From Flavobacterium sp. LMO8 (GTDB taxonomy: Bacteria; Bacteroidota; Bacteroidia; Flavobacteriales; Flavobacteriaceae): 64,000 nucleotides of DNA. Each line of letters starts with the position of its first letter. The first letter of the stretch is position 1. Positions 55,156 to 64,000 of the stretch are shown in pieces. The position numbers were made by a program, and so were the translations under genes. Under the pieces are notes generated by a model. It did no database searches. It saw nothing but the letters and a program-made list of their open reading frames with translations, and had not been told where the DNA came from. The DNA lies in assembly GCF_009495755.1 (NCBI RefSeq), contig NZ_WIBJ01000031.1, forward strand, positions 665,421 to 729,420, given 5' to 3'.

Positions 55156-57297
55156 TTATTCTTCAATTAAAATTTTTAAAATCGTAATCGCAGCATCACT
55201 AATTTTTGTGCCTGGACCAAAAACCGCTACAGCTCCAGCGTCGAATAAGAATTGGTAGTCTTGTGCTGGGATAACTCCGCCCACAATTACCATAATATCT
55301 TCTCTTCCGTATTTTTTTAATTCTTCAATTACTTGTGGTACTAAAGTTTTGTGTCCCGCAGCTAAAGAAGAAACGCCTAAAATGTGTACGTCGTTTTCCA
55401 CCGCTTGTTTTGCAGCTTCTTGTGGTGTTTGGAATAATGGTCCAATGTCAACGTCAAAACCTACGTCAGCATAACCTGTTGCTACTACTTTCGCTCCACG
55501 ATCATGACCGTCTTGTCCCATTTTCGCTATCATAATACGTGGACGACGCCCTTCTTTCTTCGCGAAAGCATCAGCTAATTGTTTTGCTTTTTCAAAACTT
55601 TCGTCGTTTTTAATTTCTTTACTATACACGCCGCTAAAACTTCTAATTTGTGCTTTATATCTTCCGAAAACTAATTCTAAAGCATCACTAATTTCGCCTA
55701 ATGTCGCTCTGTTTCGTGCTGCTTCTACTGCTAAAGATAGTAAATTTACACCGTTGTCATTCCCGTGTATATGGGAATCTGCGCTTTCGGTTAATTTTGC
55801 TAAACATTCGGCAACTTTAGCGTTATCGCGAGCCGCTTTAATTTGTTCTAAACGTTCAATTTGTTGTTTGCGCACCATTTGGTTATCCACATCCAAAATA
55901 TGTAACGGATCTTCTTTTTCCAAACGGTATTTATTCACCCCAACAATAATATCTTGACTGCTATCGATACGTGCTTGTTTGCGTGCAGCAGCTTCTTCAA
56001 TTCTTAGTTTTGGAATTCCTGCTTCAATGGCTTTAGTCATGCCACCAAGTGCTTCTACTTCTTCAATTAAAGCCCACGCTTTTTCAGCAATTTCAGCTGT
56101 TAAACTTTCTACATAATAACTTCCTGCCCATGGGTCAACTGTTTTACAGATTTTAGTTTCTTCCTGTAAAAAGATTTGTGTATTACGAGCAATTCGTGCT
56201 GAGAAATCGGTTGGTAAAGCAATCGCTTCGTCCAAAGCATTCGTGTGTAACGATTGTGTTCCTCCAAAGGCTGCTGCGGCTGCTTCAATCGCAGTTCGAG
56301 CTACATTGTTAAAAGGATCTTGTTCCGTTAAACTCCAACCCGAAGTTTGGCAATGCGTTCTTAAAGCCAATGATTTTTCGTCTTTTGGGTTGAATTGTTT
56401 CAATAATTTTGCCCAAAGCATACGACCGGCACGCATTTTTGCAATTTCCATAAAATGATTCATTCCAATCGCCCAGAAAAAAGAAAGGCGAGGAGCAAAT
56501 GTATCAATATCCATTCCAGCCGCTAAACCGGTGCGAATGTATTCTAAACCATCAGCTAAAGTGTACGCCAATTCAATATCAGCAGTAGCTCCCGCTTCTT
56601 GCATGTGGTAACCCGAAATCGAAATCGAGTTGAATTTTGGCATATTTTTACTCGTATATTCGAAAATATCCGCAATAATTTTCATCGAAGGTGTTGGTGG
56701 ATAAATGTAAGTATTTCGCACCATGAATTCCTTCAAAATGTCATTCTGAATTGTTCCTGATAATAGGTTAGGAGTAACGCCTTGTTCTTCCGCAGCCACG
56801 ATGTAGAAAGCCATAATTGGTAAAACCGCACCATTCATCGTCATCGAAACCGACATTTCACCTAAAGGAATTTGGTCGAAAAGTACTTTCATATCTTCCA
56901 CCGAGTCAATCGCAACTCCAGCTTTTCCAACATCACCAACCACTCGTTCGTGGTCTGAATCGTAACCTCTGTGTGTTGCTAAATCGAAGGCAACGGATAA
57001 ACCTTTTTGTCCAGCCGCTAAGTTTCTTCTGTAAAAAGCATTACTTTCTTCCGCAGTAGAAAATCCCGCATATTGACGAATTGTCCATGGTCGGCGAACG
57101 TACATGGTAGCGTATGGTCCGCGTAAATTTGGTGCAAAACCAGCGCCAAAACCAAGATGCTCTAAATTAGAAATATCTTCTTTAGTGTAAGTTGGTTTTA
57201 ACTCGATGTTTTCGGCTGTGGTGAAGTGTTGTTTTTCAGAAACTTCTAACTTCTGACTTCTAACTTCTAACTTTAAATGTTGTATATCTTTTCTCAT
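55156..57297 (-). CDS. scpA: Methylmalonyl-CoA mutase large (catalytic) subunit
   Basis: 713 residues. It interconverts methylmalonyl-CoA and succinyl-CoA with adenosylcobalamin. The TIM-barrel substrate domain has [17 protein letters not shown] and [20 protein letters not shown]; the C-terminal cobalamin domain (about 585-713) has the base-off ligand H598 in [11 protein letters not shown]. The first ~23 residues ([15 protein letters not shown]) are encoded by a GAAGTTAGAA-type repeat and have no family counterpart. It is 2 bp after the small-subunit gene. Confidence 0.95.
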   Translation of the reverse strand: MRKDIQHLKLEVRSQKLEVSEKQHFTTAENIELKPTYTKEDISNLEHLGFGAGFAPNLRGPYATMYVRRPWTIRQYAGFSTAEESNAFYRRNLAAGQKGLSVAFDLATHRGYDSDHERVVGDVGKAGVAIDSVEDMKVLFDQIPLGEMSVSMTMNGAVLPIMAFYIVAAEEQGVTPNLLSGTIQNDILKEFMVRNTYIYPPTPSMKIIADIFEYTSKNMPKFNSISISGYHMQEAGATADIELAYTLADGLEYIRTGLAAGMDIDTFAPRLSFFWAIGMNHFMEIAKMRAGRMLWAKLLKQFNPKDEKSLALRTHCQTSGWSLTEQDPFNNVARTAIEAAAAAFGGTQSLHTNALDEAIALPTDFSARIARNTQIFLQEETKICKTVDPWAGSYYVESLTAEIAEKAWALIEEVEALGGMTKAIEAGIPKLRIEEAAARKQARIDSSQDIIVGVNKYRLEKEDPLHILDVDNQMVRKQQIERLEQIKAARDNAKVAECLAKLTESADSHIHGNDNGVNLLSLAVEAARNRATLGEISDALELVFGRYKAQIRSFSGVYSKEIKNDESFEKAKQLADAFAKKEGRRPRIMIAKMGQDGHDRGAKVVATGYADVGFDVDIGPLFQTPQEAAKQAVENDVHILGVSSLAAGHKTLVPQVIEELKKYGREDIMVIVGGVIPAQDYQFLFDAGAVAVFGPGTKISDAAITILKILIEE
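57241..57273. repeat. AACTTCT short repeats inside the scpA start region
   Basis: Four AACTTCT/GACTTCT units at ~10-bp period lie in the first codons of scpA and are translated as [11 protein letters not shown]. The sequence resembles AAGTTAGAAGT intergenic repeats and seems to have been taken into the reading frame. Confidence 0.6.
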
Positions 57298-57299
57298 GA

Positions 57300-58664
57300 T
57301 TATTGCTCTTGAGATAATCGTTCTTGTTCTAATTTTTCAGCCAAACGTTTTTCGATAATCGGTGTGATTAACGTTTTTCTGGCGTTTTGTTTTACGAAAG
57401 GATACAATTCCAAATCGTTTTTCATTTGGTCGTTTTTGTTTGGATATTTGTTGGTTCCCAATAAAACTTCTTTCCCTGAATCGAAAAGTTCTTGTTCTTT
57501 TTGAGCACTTTCGTTGATTTTTCTTTGAATCGTTCCATCGATTAATTGCGAAATTAAACCGCCATTTTTCTCGATATCTTTGAATAATTCTAAAGCTTTT
57601 TCTGCTAATTGTTCCGTTAAGGTTTCAATATAATACGCGCCATCAGCAGGATTATTCACTTTGTCAAAATAACTTTCGTGTTTTAAAACTAACAATTGGT
57701 TTCTCGAAATTCTATCGCCAAACTCGTTGTCTTTGTGATAAATCGCATCGTAAGCTAAATTTGCAACAGCATCGGCTCCACCTAAAATTGCCGACATACA
57801 TTCTGTAGTCGTACGCAACATATTTACGTTATAATCGTATAATGTTTTATTGCGTTTGGTTGGTGTTGCGATGATATGACAATCCAAATTATGATTGTAT
57901 TCTGATGCTAAAGTATTGAATAAAAGACGTAATGCTCTTAGTTTTGCTATTTCGAAAAAGTAATTTGTTCCAACAGCAACTTCAATCGTAATGGGTTGGT
58001 TGATGGCTGGAATTCTATTGAAATATTCGTTTGCTTGTGCTAAAGTGTAAGCTAATTGTTGCACTATATTCGCACCAGCGTTTTGATAAATTCCGCTTGA
58101 AATAGTTAAAAATGGAACAGTTGTTTTTGAAGCAATTGTATTTAGTTTCTCAATATCTTTTTCAAGGTTTTCAAACCAATTTCCATCTTTTACTAATTGT
58201 CCGATTGGATCATTTTGGATAAAGATATTAGCTTTGTTTTTTGAAGCGAAATCATTGATATTATTCGTAAATTCAACAGAAAGAAAAGGTAAATTGAAAT
58301 AATAATTTACATTCTCTAACGGAAGATTTTGCATTAATTCTTCAATTGAAACCGTATCATTTTCTAATGTAAAACGAACGCTTTCTGCTCCTCTCTGTAA
58401 AGTTTCAAGCGCACGAGCATTCGATTTTTTCACATCATGAACAAAAATATTTTGAACAATTGCAAAAGGTTTTGTTGGAACAATGGCGTCAAGATTTATT
58501 GCTGTTTCATCATTGTGATAAAACGGTTTTACTTTAATGCCTTCTGGACTTTCCCAAACTAATGTTTCGTTGTAATCAGCTCCTTTTAGTTCGTATTGAA
58601 TTTGTTGCTTCCATTGTTTAGAAGAAACGGCTTCAAAATCGGAAAATAAATTATTGTTAGCCAC
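57300..58664 (-). CDS. mutA: Methylmalonyl-CoA mutase small subunit
   Basis: 454 residues of the mutase fold without cobalamin-binding residues, as in the alpha-beta heterodimers of Bacteroidota and Actinomycetota. [20 protein letters not shown] and [10 protein letters not shown]-like segments mark the N-terminus, and [35 protein letters not shown] is the family's C-terminal region (shown in pieces here: [15 protein letters not shown]). It needs the large subunit, encoded 2 bp downstream, and follows the divIC-like gene by 11 bp. Confidence 0.93.
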   Translation of the reverse strand: MANNNLFSDFEAVSSKQWKQQIQYELKGADYNETLVWESPEGIKVKPFYHNDETAINLDAIVPTKPFAIVQNIFVHDVKKSNARALETLQRGAESVRFTLENDTVSIEELMQNLPLENVNYYFNLPFLSVEFTNNINDFASKNKANIFIQNDPIGQLVKDGNWFENLEKDIEKLNTIASKTTVPFLTISSGIYQNAGANIVQQLAYTLAQANEYFNRIPAINQPITIEVAVGTNYFFEIAKLRALRLLFNTLASEYNHNLDCHIIATPTKRNKTLYDYNVNMLRTTTECMSAILGGADAVANLAYDAIYHKDNEFGDRISRNQLLVLKHESYFDKVNNPADGAYYIETLTEQLAEKALELFKDIEKNGGLISQLIDGTIQRKINESAQKEQELFDSGKEVLLGTNKYPNKNDQMKNDLELYPFVKQNARKTLITPIIEKRLAEKLEQERLSQEQ

Positions 58665-58675
58665 GAATTATATTT

Positions 58676-59029
58676 TTAATTGTTACTAGTTGTTTTTTCA
58701 GATTCAGCTTTCTTTTCGCCTTCAAATTCTATGATGTAAATATCTTCGTTTTCGCGTTTCATATAATATTTTTCGCGAGCGTATTTTTCTACACGATCAT
58801 CATTTTTAAGGTGTTTTATATTGGCACTGTCTTTTTTGATTTCGGTTTTGTAATACTGAATATTATCCTCAATTTCCTCAATTTCTTTATCTAAAACGCG
58901 GTGTTCTAAATAGGAGTAATTGTCAAAAAATAACATCCAAACAATAAAGAAAAGTAATACCAAAACATAACGGTTCACTAAAAACTTTAGGAACGGATAA
59001 TTGGCAATTAAATTCTTTATTTTTTTCAT
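58676..59029 (-). CDS. FtsB/DivIC-type septum formation initiator protein
   Basis: 117 residues: a short cytoplasmic N-terminus, a membrane helix (about 22-36, VLVLLFFIVWMLFFD), then a periplasmic coiled coil (about 46-80) and the ERVEKYAREKYYMKRENE-like segment typical of septum formation initiators, followed by a charged tail. It should act with FtsL and FtsQ in the divisome. It lies 1 bp after udk and 11 bp before the mutase small subunit in one operon. Confidence 0.9.
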   Translation of the reverse strand: MKKIKNLIANYPFLKFLVNRYVLVLLFFIVWMLFFDNYSYLEHRVLDKEIEEIEDNIQYYKTEIKKDSANIKHLKNDDRVEKYAREKYYMKRENEDIYIIEFEGEKKAESEKTTSNN

Positions 59030-59030
59030 T

Positions 59031-59639
59031 TTAAGCGATTCTTTGATTAATTACAGCTCGCACTACGTCGATAGCAACCGTGTTGTATTTGTCATTTGGA
59101 ATGATAATATCAGCAAAAGCTTTTGTAGGCTCGATGAATTGCTCGTGCATTGGTTTTAACGTGTTTTGATAACGGTTTAAAACCTCTTCCATATCACGTC
59201 CACGTTCTGCAATATCACGTTTTAAACGACGAATTAATCGTTCGTCAGAATCGGCATGAACGTATACTTTAATGTCAAACATTTCCCTTAATTCTGGATT
59301 GGTTAGAATTAAGATGCCTTCAACAATCATTACTTTTCTTGGATGTGTGATGACTTTGTCGTCAGTTCTATCGTGAGTAACGAAAGAATAAACAGGTTGT
59401 TCAATTGTTTTTCCGGCTTTTAAGTCTTTTAAATGAGCAACTAAAAGTTCAAAATCAATCGCTCTTGGATGATCAAAATTAATTTTGGTACGCTCTTCAT
59501 AGCTTAAGTGATGCGTTTCTTTATAGTACGAATCCTGAGAAATGATTCCCACTTCTGAAGAAGGTAACTCATTCATAATTTGATGTACTACTGTCGTTTT
59601 TCCACTTCCGGTACCGCCGGCAATTCCAATAATTAGCAT
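59031..59639 (-). CDS. udk: Uridine kinase
   Basis: 202 residues. It phosphorylates uridine and cytidine for pyrimidine salvage. The P-loop is GIAGGTGSGKTTVV, followed by SQDSYYK and NFDHPRAIDFELL, the substrate-binding YDFVTHDRT-type VYSFVTHDRTD and the lid RRLKRDIAERGRD. It is the first gene of the udk-divIC-mutase operon and starts 27 bp after an exact -7 motif. Confidence 0.97.
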   Translation of the reverse strand: MLIIGIAGGTGSGKTTVVHQIMNELPSSEVGIISQDSYYKETHHLSYEERTKINFDHPRAIDFELLVAHLKDLKAGKTIEQPVYSFVTHDRTDDKVITHPRKVMIVEGILILTNPELREMFDIKVYVHADSDERLIRRLKRDIAERGRDMEEVLNRYQNTLKPMHEQFIEPTKAFADIIIPNDKYNTVAIDVVRAVINQRIA

Positions 59640-59666
59640 AAAGATTCTTAGGTTGATTGTTTTAGC

Positions 59667-59674
59667 AAAAATAG
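59667..59674 (-). promoter_or_regulatory. -7 promoter element of the udk operon
   Basis: Exact TATTTTTG on the minus strand, 27 bp before the udk ATG; no TTG at the expected distance. Confidence 0.5.
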
Positions 59675-59743
59675 AAATAATATTCTATGTGTTTTTTGTT
59701 TTGGTGAGAAAGTTTGGGAATAAATGCTAAAAAAATATAGGTT

Positions 59744-59797
59744 TTGGAACGCGGATAAAACAGATGCTTTGCATCGCAGATAGAAAACAGATTTTTA
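59744..59797. repeat. GGAACGCGGAT-type dispersed repeat
   Basis: GGAACGCGGATAAAACAGAT (59746-59765), then a GATGC-TTT-GCATC hairpin and CGCAGATAGAAAACAGAT. It resembles the ACGCAGAT units at 30.4 kb and lies between the tRNA terminator and the udk promoter. Confidence 0.55.
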
Positions 59798-59804
59798 TAA
59801 ATGA

Positions 59805-59831
59805 AAAAAGACCCTCAATTGAAGGTCTTTT
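59805..59831 (-). terminator. Terminator of tRNA-Pro
   Basis: Minus strand: AAAAGACC (59831-59824) pairs with GGTCTTTT (59813-59806), with an inner TCAATTGA palindrome and one mismatch, followed by T residues. It directly follows the tRNA 3' end. Confidence 0.8.
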
Positions 59832-59832
59832 G

Positions 59833-59907
59833 TCGGGGTGGCAGGATTCGAACCTGCGGCCTCCTGCTCCCAAAGCAGGCGCGATAACCGGGCTACGCTA
59901 CACCCCG
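59833..59907 (-). tRNA. tRNA-Pro (anticodon TGG)
   Basis: 75-nt cloverleaf on the minus strand. The acceptor stem is CGGGGTG/CACCCCG with A as discriminator base. The anticodon stem CCTGC/GCAGG holds loop TTTGGGA (anticodon TGG, proline). The T arm GCAGG-TTCGAAT-CCTGC is perfect. CCA is not encoded. It is the only tRNA in the window. Confidence 0.96.
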
Positions 59908-60030
59908 AATTTGTGAGTGCAAATATAGAACTATATTGTTATTTTCAAAACGTTTTTTAAAAATAAATTTAGTTTATTATGAAATAGTGAATTCTAATCT
60001 ATTTTTAAGAAATAATTTTAATTAAAAACT

Positions 60031-60038
60031 TACATTTG
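60031..60038 (+). promoter_or_regulatory. -7 promoter element of trxB
   Basis: Exact TACATTTG (TAnnTTTG), 22 bp before the trxB ATG. Confidence 0.55.
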
Positions 60039-60060
60039 CTACTCTTAAAAGAATAAAGTT

Positions 60061-61008
60061 ATGTCAAATACAATTGAAAAAGTAAAATGTTTAATTATAG
60101 GTTCTGGTCCAGCGGGTTATACTGCGGCTATTTATGCGGCTAGAGCGAATATGAATCCTGTTTTATATCAAGGACAACAACCGGGGGGTCAATTAACAAC
60201 AACCAATGAAGTTGAAAATTTTCCTGGATATCCTGAAGGTGTAACCGGACCTGAAATGATGGTTCAGTTGCAAGAACAAGCAAAACGTTTTGGTTCAGAT
60301 ATTCGTGATGGATGGGCTACAAAAGTAGATTTCTCTGGAGATATTCATAAAGTTTGGATTAACGATACCATAGAAATTCACGCAGATACGGTAATTATTT
60401 CTACAGGAGCTTCTGCTAAATATTTAGGATTAGAATCGGAACAACATTATTTAAAATTAGGTGGTGGAGTTTCCGCTTGTGCGGTTTGCGACGGATTTTT
60501 CTATAGAAATCAAGAAGTAGTAATCGTTGGCGCAGGAGATAGCGCTTGTGAAGAAGCACATTACTTGTCTAAATTATGTAAAAAAGTAACGATGTTAGTT
60601 CGTAGTGATAAATTTAGAGCTTCTAAAATTATGGCTGAACGTGTTCAAAAAACAGAAAATATCGAAATTTTAATGCACACTGAAACAGAAGAAGTTTTAG
60701 GCGACGGTCAAGTAGTAACAGGAGTTAAAGCAAAAAATAGAGCTACTGGTGAAGTTGTTGAAATTCCAGCAACTGGATTTTTCGTAGCCATTGGTCACAA
60801 ACCAAACACTGATATTTTTGCTGATTACATTACGTTAGATGAAACGGGTTACATCGTAAATGTACCAGGAAGTTCTAAAACAAATGTAGCAGGTGTATTT
60901 GTAGCAGGTGATGCGGCTGACCATGTATATCGTCAGGCTATTACGGCTGCGGGAACTGGTTGTATGGCGGCATTAGATGCAGAACGTTATTTAGCGGCGA
61001 AAGAGTAA
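60061..61008 (+). CDS. trxB: Thioredoxin reductase
   Basis: 315 residues. It reduces thioredoxin with NADPH through FAD and a redox-active Cys pair, C140 and C143 (SACAVCDGFF). The FAD-binding GSGPAGYTAA (14-23), the NADPH-binding VGAGDSACEEA and the C-terminal VAGDAADHVYRQAITAAGTGC are intact. It is 18 bp upstream of a cysteine-free thioredoxin-fold protein gene that probably shares its mRNA. Confidence 0.97.
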   Translation: MSNTIEKVKCLIIGSGPAGYTAAIYAARANMNPVLYQGQQPGGQLTTTNEVENFPGYPEGVTGPEMMVQLQEQAKRFGSDIRDGWATKVDFSGDIHKVWINDTIEIHADTVIISTGASAKYLGLESEQHYLKLGGGVSACAVCDGFFYRNQEVVIVGAGDSACEEAHYLSKLCKKVTMLVRSDKFRASKIMAERVQKTENIEILMHTETEEVLGDGQVVTGVKAKNRATGEVVEIPATGFFVAIGHKPNTDIFADYITLDETGYIVNVPGSSKTNVAGVFVAGDAADHVYRQAITAAGTGCMAALDAERYLAAKE

Positions 61009-61026
61009 TATTTAAATTTTAAAATC

Positions 61027-61563
61027 ATGAATGCTAAAAAAATCTTTTTATTGGTGTTTTTTATTGGTATCTCTGGATTAGTGTATTATTTTACAAATTC
61101 AAACAGTGCGTCATCTTTACCATTTCCAAAATTCGTCTCTTTAGACGAACAAAATATAGTTAGCTTTTACGATTGGGCTTTGATTGGTCCAAGTGGTGTT
61201 AGTAAAAATATGATTGCGGACGAAAAAAATGTGATTTTAATTCATATGTGGGATGTAAACGATCCAAATGTAGTGGAAGAATTAGAAACGTTGCAAACTA
61301 TATATGATGAGTATAAAACCAAAGCACAGTTTTATTTTGTAACTAAAAATACCCAAATTGAAGTTCGAAATTTTATTGAGCAACATCAATTTACTTTCCC
61401 AGTATATTTTAGTTTGAGTCGAATTCCAAAACCTATGGAATTTACTTTTCCATCAAGTACTTATTTGTTAAGTAAAAAAGGAAGAATTGTAGTGGAATCT
61501 AAAGTAGCAACCAATTGGGATGACGATGCATTAAGGTTAGTTTTGAATAATTTGGTTAAGTAA
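61027..61563 (+). CDS. Membrane-anchored thioredoxin-fold protein without cysteines
   Basis: 178 residues. A signal anchor (about 5-22) precedes a TlpA/redoxin-like fold. Where TlpA proteins have WCxxC, this one reads HMWDVNDPNVVEEL, and the protein contains no Cys at all. FTFPVYF and STYLLSKKGRIV are the usual cis-Pro and final strand regions. It therefore cannot act as a thiol oxidoreductase and may be structural, a binding protein or a relic. It follows trxB by 18 bp and ends before a hairpin shared with the convergent GAPDH gene. Confidence 0.78.
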   Translation: MNAKKIFLLVFFIGISGLVYYFTNSNSASSLPFPKFVSLDEQNIVSFYDWALIGPSGVSKNMIADEKNVILIHMWDVNDPNVVEELETLQTIYDEYKTKAQFYFVTKNTQIEVRNFIEQHQFTFPVYFSLSRIPKPMEFTFPSSTYLLSKKGRIVVESKVATNWDDDALRLVLNNLVK

Positions 61564-61570
61564 TAATGTA

Positions 61571-61608
61571 ATAAATAAAAAAGCTCCTAGTTTTCACTAA
61601 GAGCTTTT
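61571..61608. terminator. Bidirectional terminator between trxB operon and long GAPDH
   Basis: AAAAGCTC (61579-61586) pairs with GAGCTTTT (61601-61608), plus an inner TAG/CTA. On the minus strand it is followed by TTTATTTATT, which suits the GAPDH gene ending at 61627. On the plus strand the T run is shorter. Confidence 0.78.
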
Positions 61609-61626
61609 GAAATTTTATGCTATCTA

Positions 61627-63075
61627 CTAATAGTAGCTGTATCTTCTTACTTTAGCAATGTATTTTGCTAAACGAATAACTTGATGACTGTAGCCATACT
61701 CGTTATCATACCATACATACATTACAATGTTTTTTCCGTCTTCAGAAACAATAGTAGCATTGCTATCAAAAATAGCAGGAGCTGATGTTCCTACAATATC
61801 AGATGATACTAATTCATTGTTTAAAGAATATTTGATTTGCTCTACAAGATCTCCTTCTAAAGCATATTTTTTCATAATGTTGTTTACTTCTTCAATCGAA
61901 GTTGCTGTGCCAACTTCTAAATTTAAAACTACTAATGAACCGTTTGGAACAGGAACACGAATAGCGTTTGAAGTTAATTTACCTGCTAATGTAGGTAATG
62001 CTTTTGCGACAGCACTTCCAGCACCAGTTTCTGTAATAACCATGTTTAAAGCAGCAGCACGACCTCTACGGTATTTTTTGTGCATGTTGTCTACTAAGTT
62101 TTGGTCATTTGTGTAAGCGTGTATGGTTTCTAAGTGTCCTTTTATAACACCTAAAGTATCTTCAACAGCTTTTAAAACTGGAGTAATTGCATTGGTTGTA
62201 CAAGAAGCTGCAGAGAAAATATTTACTTCATCTGGATTGTAATCTTCGTGATTTACTCCGTAAACAATATTTGGAATTCCTTTTCCGGGAGCCGTTAATA
62301 AAACTTTTTCAACACCATTTGAAACTAAATGTCTTTGTAAGGCTTCTTCATTAGTGAATGCTCCAGTGTTATCAATTAACAAAGCGTCTTCAATTCCGTA
62401 AGCAGTATAATCAATTTCTTCTGGTGAATTTGCAGTAATGATGTGAACGGTAGTTCCGTTAATCAATAAAGCATTGTTTTCTGGGTCAGCTATAACAGAA
62501 CCTTGGAAATCGCCATGAACTGAATCATAACGTAATAAAGAGGCTCTTTTTTCTAATAAAACTGCATCATTTTTATCTCTTGTAACAATTGCTCTTAAAC
62601 GTAATTGTTGTCCTTTTCCAATTTTAGACATGATTTCACGTGCTAATAATCGTCCAATTCTACCAAATCCATAAAGCACTACATCTTTAGGTTTGATTTC
62701 TTGAAAGTTTTTAGCGTTTTTTAACTTGTCGATAACAAATGCTTTTGCATCATTGTATTTATCATCTTCTAAATGATATTCATAAGTTAATTTTCCAATA
62801 TCAATTCTTGATGGAGGTAAATCTAAATCAACAATAGCACTTGCAATTTCAACTGAATCAAAAACGTTGATTGGTTTTTCAACGAAAGCACCAGCATACT
62901 CGTGTAAATTGATGATTTCGCTTACGTTTTTGTCGATTAATTGATTGCGGAATAATACTAATTCGATTGATTTATCAAACCATAAATCACTTATGATTTT
63001 AATGAATTCTACACCTGCTTTTCTTCTGTCTGCTTGAAAAGCTAATTCTTTTTCGTATAAAGAAATATTGCTCAT
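61627..63075 (-). CDS. Glyceraldehyde-3-phosphate dehydrogenase, long form
   Basis: 482 residues from ATG 63075 (MSNISLYEKELAFQ); a longer frame would include the promoter. A ~130-residue helical N-terminal extension of unknown role precedes the GAPDH fold. NAD-binding YGFGRIGRLLA starts at about residue 135 and the catalytic Cys is C292 (SAASCTTN). WYDNEYGYSHQVIRL is conserved. Long GAPDHs occur in Bacteroidota beside a short form, and may work in the opposite direction or with another cofactor (inference). Confidence 0.93.
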   Translation of the reverse strand: MSNISLYEKELAFQADRRKAGVEFIKIISDLWFDKSIELVLFRNQLIDKNVSEIINLHEYAGAFVEKPINVFDSVEIASAIVDLDLPPSRIDIGKLTYEYHLEDDKYNDAKAFVIDKLKNAKNFQEIKPKDVVLYGFGRIGRLLAREIMSKIGKGQQLRLRAIVTRDKNDAVLLEKRASLLRYDSVHGDFQGSVIADPENNALLINGTTVHIITANSPEEIDYTAYGIEDALLIDNTGAFTNEEALQRHLVSNGVEKVLLTAPGKGIPNIVYGVNHEDYNPDEVNIFSAASCTTNAITPVLKAVEDTLGVIKGHLETIHAYTNDQNLVDNMHKKYRRGRAAALNMVITETGAGSAVAKALPTLAGKLTSNAIRVPVPNGSLVVLNLEVGTATSIEEVNNIMKKYALEGDLVEQIKYSLNNELVSSDIVGTSAPAIFDSNATIVSEDGKNIVMYVWYDNEYGYSHQVIRLAKYIAKVRRYSYY

Positions 63076-63102
63076 GTAAATATAATGTGTTGTTTTGTGG
63101 TG

Positions 63103-63110
63103 CAAAAGTA
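63103..63110 (-). promoter_or_regulatory. -7 promoter element of the long GAPDH gene
   Basis: Exact TACTTTTG on the minus strand, 27 bp before ATG 63075 and inside the longer open frame, which supports the chosen start. Confidence 0.55.
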
Positions 63111-63141
63111 TAGATTTCAATCGTTTTCGTGAAATTTTTTT

Positions 63142-63177
63142 AATAAAAAAACCAGACATTATTTTGTCTGGTTTTTT
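63142..63177 (-). terminator. Terminator of the htrA-type gene
   Basis: Minus strand: a 13-bp perfect stem (63177-63165 with 63158-63146) with a 6-nt loop and a T-rich exit. It lies 25 bp after the protease stop codon. Confidence 0.88.
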
Positions 63178-63202
63178 GAAGTCATTTTTTTAAAGAAATT
63201 CT

Positions 63203-64000
63203 TTACATGATTATGCTATACATTTGACCGTTTTTAGATATTAATTGATATCTAGCTTTTTGATTTTCTTTTTTAGCCAAATAGCTTGAAATGGTTTCCA
63301 TATCTTTTGCTTTCATGCCATCAATACTTAAAATTACGGCACCATCTAAAATATCACTATATTCTGCATACTCAGGATTGTTAACTTTTTTAATCTTGAT
63401 GCCTTCTTTAACGTTGAATTGTTTTTTATCTGTAGCATCTATATCTTCAAATTCAATTCCGTTGAATTCGTAATTTAAAATTTCTTTTTTGGTCAGTTTC
63501 ACCGGAAGTGTTTTTTGTTTCCCATCACGTAAAACACTTACTTGAATAACATCATTTGGTCGTTTGGTATTTATATAGGCTGATAATTCAGAATAACTAT
63601 TGATTTTTTTATTATCTAATTGTATAATAATATCTCCGATTTCTAAACCCGCTTTTTCAGCACCAGAATTTTTAGTTACTTTATTAATGTAGAATCCTTG
63701 CGTTTCTTTTATGCCTAATTCTTTAGCGTAATTCGAATTCAATTCGCCACCTTCAATTCCTAAAACACCTCGTTGTACATTACCAAATTGCATTAAATCT
63801 TCAATAATTTTTCGTGTTAAATTCGATGGGACAGCAAACGAATATCCCGCATAACTCCCTGTTGGTGAAGAAATCATCGTATTAATTCCGACTAATTCTC
63901 CACGAGTGTTTACCAAAGCACCACCGCTATTTCCTGGATTTACCGCAGCATCGGTTTGAATAAACGATTGAATACCATTGTTTGATAAATTTCGAGCTTT
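63203..64000 (-). CDS. HtrA/Deg-type serine protease, C-terminal part
   Basis: Partial gene running off the right edge; about 265 residues are visible. The catalytic Ser is in NPGNSGGAL, encoded near 63935. Two PDZ domains follow: the first has [12 protein letters not shown]...[17 protein letters not shown], the second is short ([14 protein letters not shown]). DegP/DegQ family enzymes degrade or refold misfolded envelope proteins. The His and Asp of the triad and the signal peptide lie outside the window. An in-frame TTG near 63916 is internal, not a start. Confidence 0.92.
   Translation of the reverse strand, partial: KARNLSNNGIQSFIQTDAAVNPGNSGGALVNTRGELVGINTMISSPTGSYAGYSFAVPSNLTRKIIEDLMQFGNVQRGVLGIEGGELNSNYAKELGIKETQGFYINKVTKNSGAEKAGLEIGDIIIQLDNKKINSYSELSAYINTKRPNDVIQVSVLRDGKQKTLPVKLTKKEILNYEFNGIEFEDIDATDKKQFNVKEGIKIKKVNNPEYAEYSDILDGAVILSIDGMKAKDMETISSYLAKKENQKARYQLISKNGQMYSIIM

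Overview
The window looks like a chromosomal segment from a member of the Flavobacteriaceae, most likely Flavobacterium or a close relative (inference). The grounds are AT-rich DNA, A-rich leaders instead of strong Shine-Dalgarno sites, repeated TAnnTTTG/TTG promoter motifs, two proteins with type IX secretion C-terminal signals, and protein sequences and gene orders typical of flavobacteria. I see no rRNA, prophage, intact insertion sequence or CRISPR array. One tRNA (Pro, anticodon TGG) is present.

Layout. 1-9.9 kb is the ribosomal protein/RNA polymerase block rplA(partial)-rplJ-rplL-rpoB-rpoC. It is broken by a hairpin between rplL and rpoB and by a 239-bp rpoB-rpoC spacer holding two terminator-like hairpins and a palindrome. 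10-18.6 kb holds a DUF3467 protein, a 2144-residue secreted surface protein and three small genes. 18.7-34.2 kb is a housekeeping mosaic: rluF; a cysteine-free relative of zinc-ribbon proteins with nif3; lpxK-punA; a TPR hybrid histidine kinase; lipA with a GAPDH gene that has no ATG; an ECF sigma/glycosyltransferase group; recF, murB and ribH. 34.4-36.4 kb contains a Crp/Fnr regulator, a candidate operator and an outer-membrane protein. 36.4-41 kb is the mutL-rhomboid-rhomboid-phosphoesterase operon. 41-46.5 kb, minus strand, is parA-parB-DUF5683-dapB-lepB-wbqC. 46.8-50.7 kb holds a 36-residue basic protein, a second secreted protein and an aminotransferase.

51-54.6 kb is the most unusual part. 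It is an RNA-repair/ribosome-rescue operon, rtcB-prfH plus a TPR gene. It is preceded by a short transcribed leader that encodes a 27-residue peptide, and the leader can fold into alternative structures ending in a strong terminator, which suggests transcription attenuation. 54.7-59.6 kb is the minus-strand operon udk-divIC-mcm small-mcm large, followed by tRNA-Pro, trxB with a cysteine-free thioredoxin-fold partner, a long GAPDH, and an htrA-type protease cut by the window edge.

Short palindromic or direct repeats sit in most long intergenic gaps. In two places repeat sequence seems to form the first codons of a gene (a GAPDH gene and the large methylmalonyl-CoA mutase gene). Several long reading frames start too early; promoter motifs lying inside the extensions support later starts for murB, recF and the second GAPDH gene.
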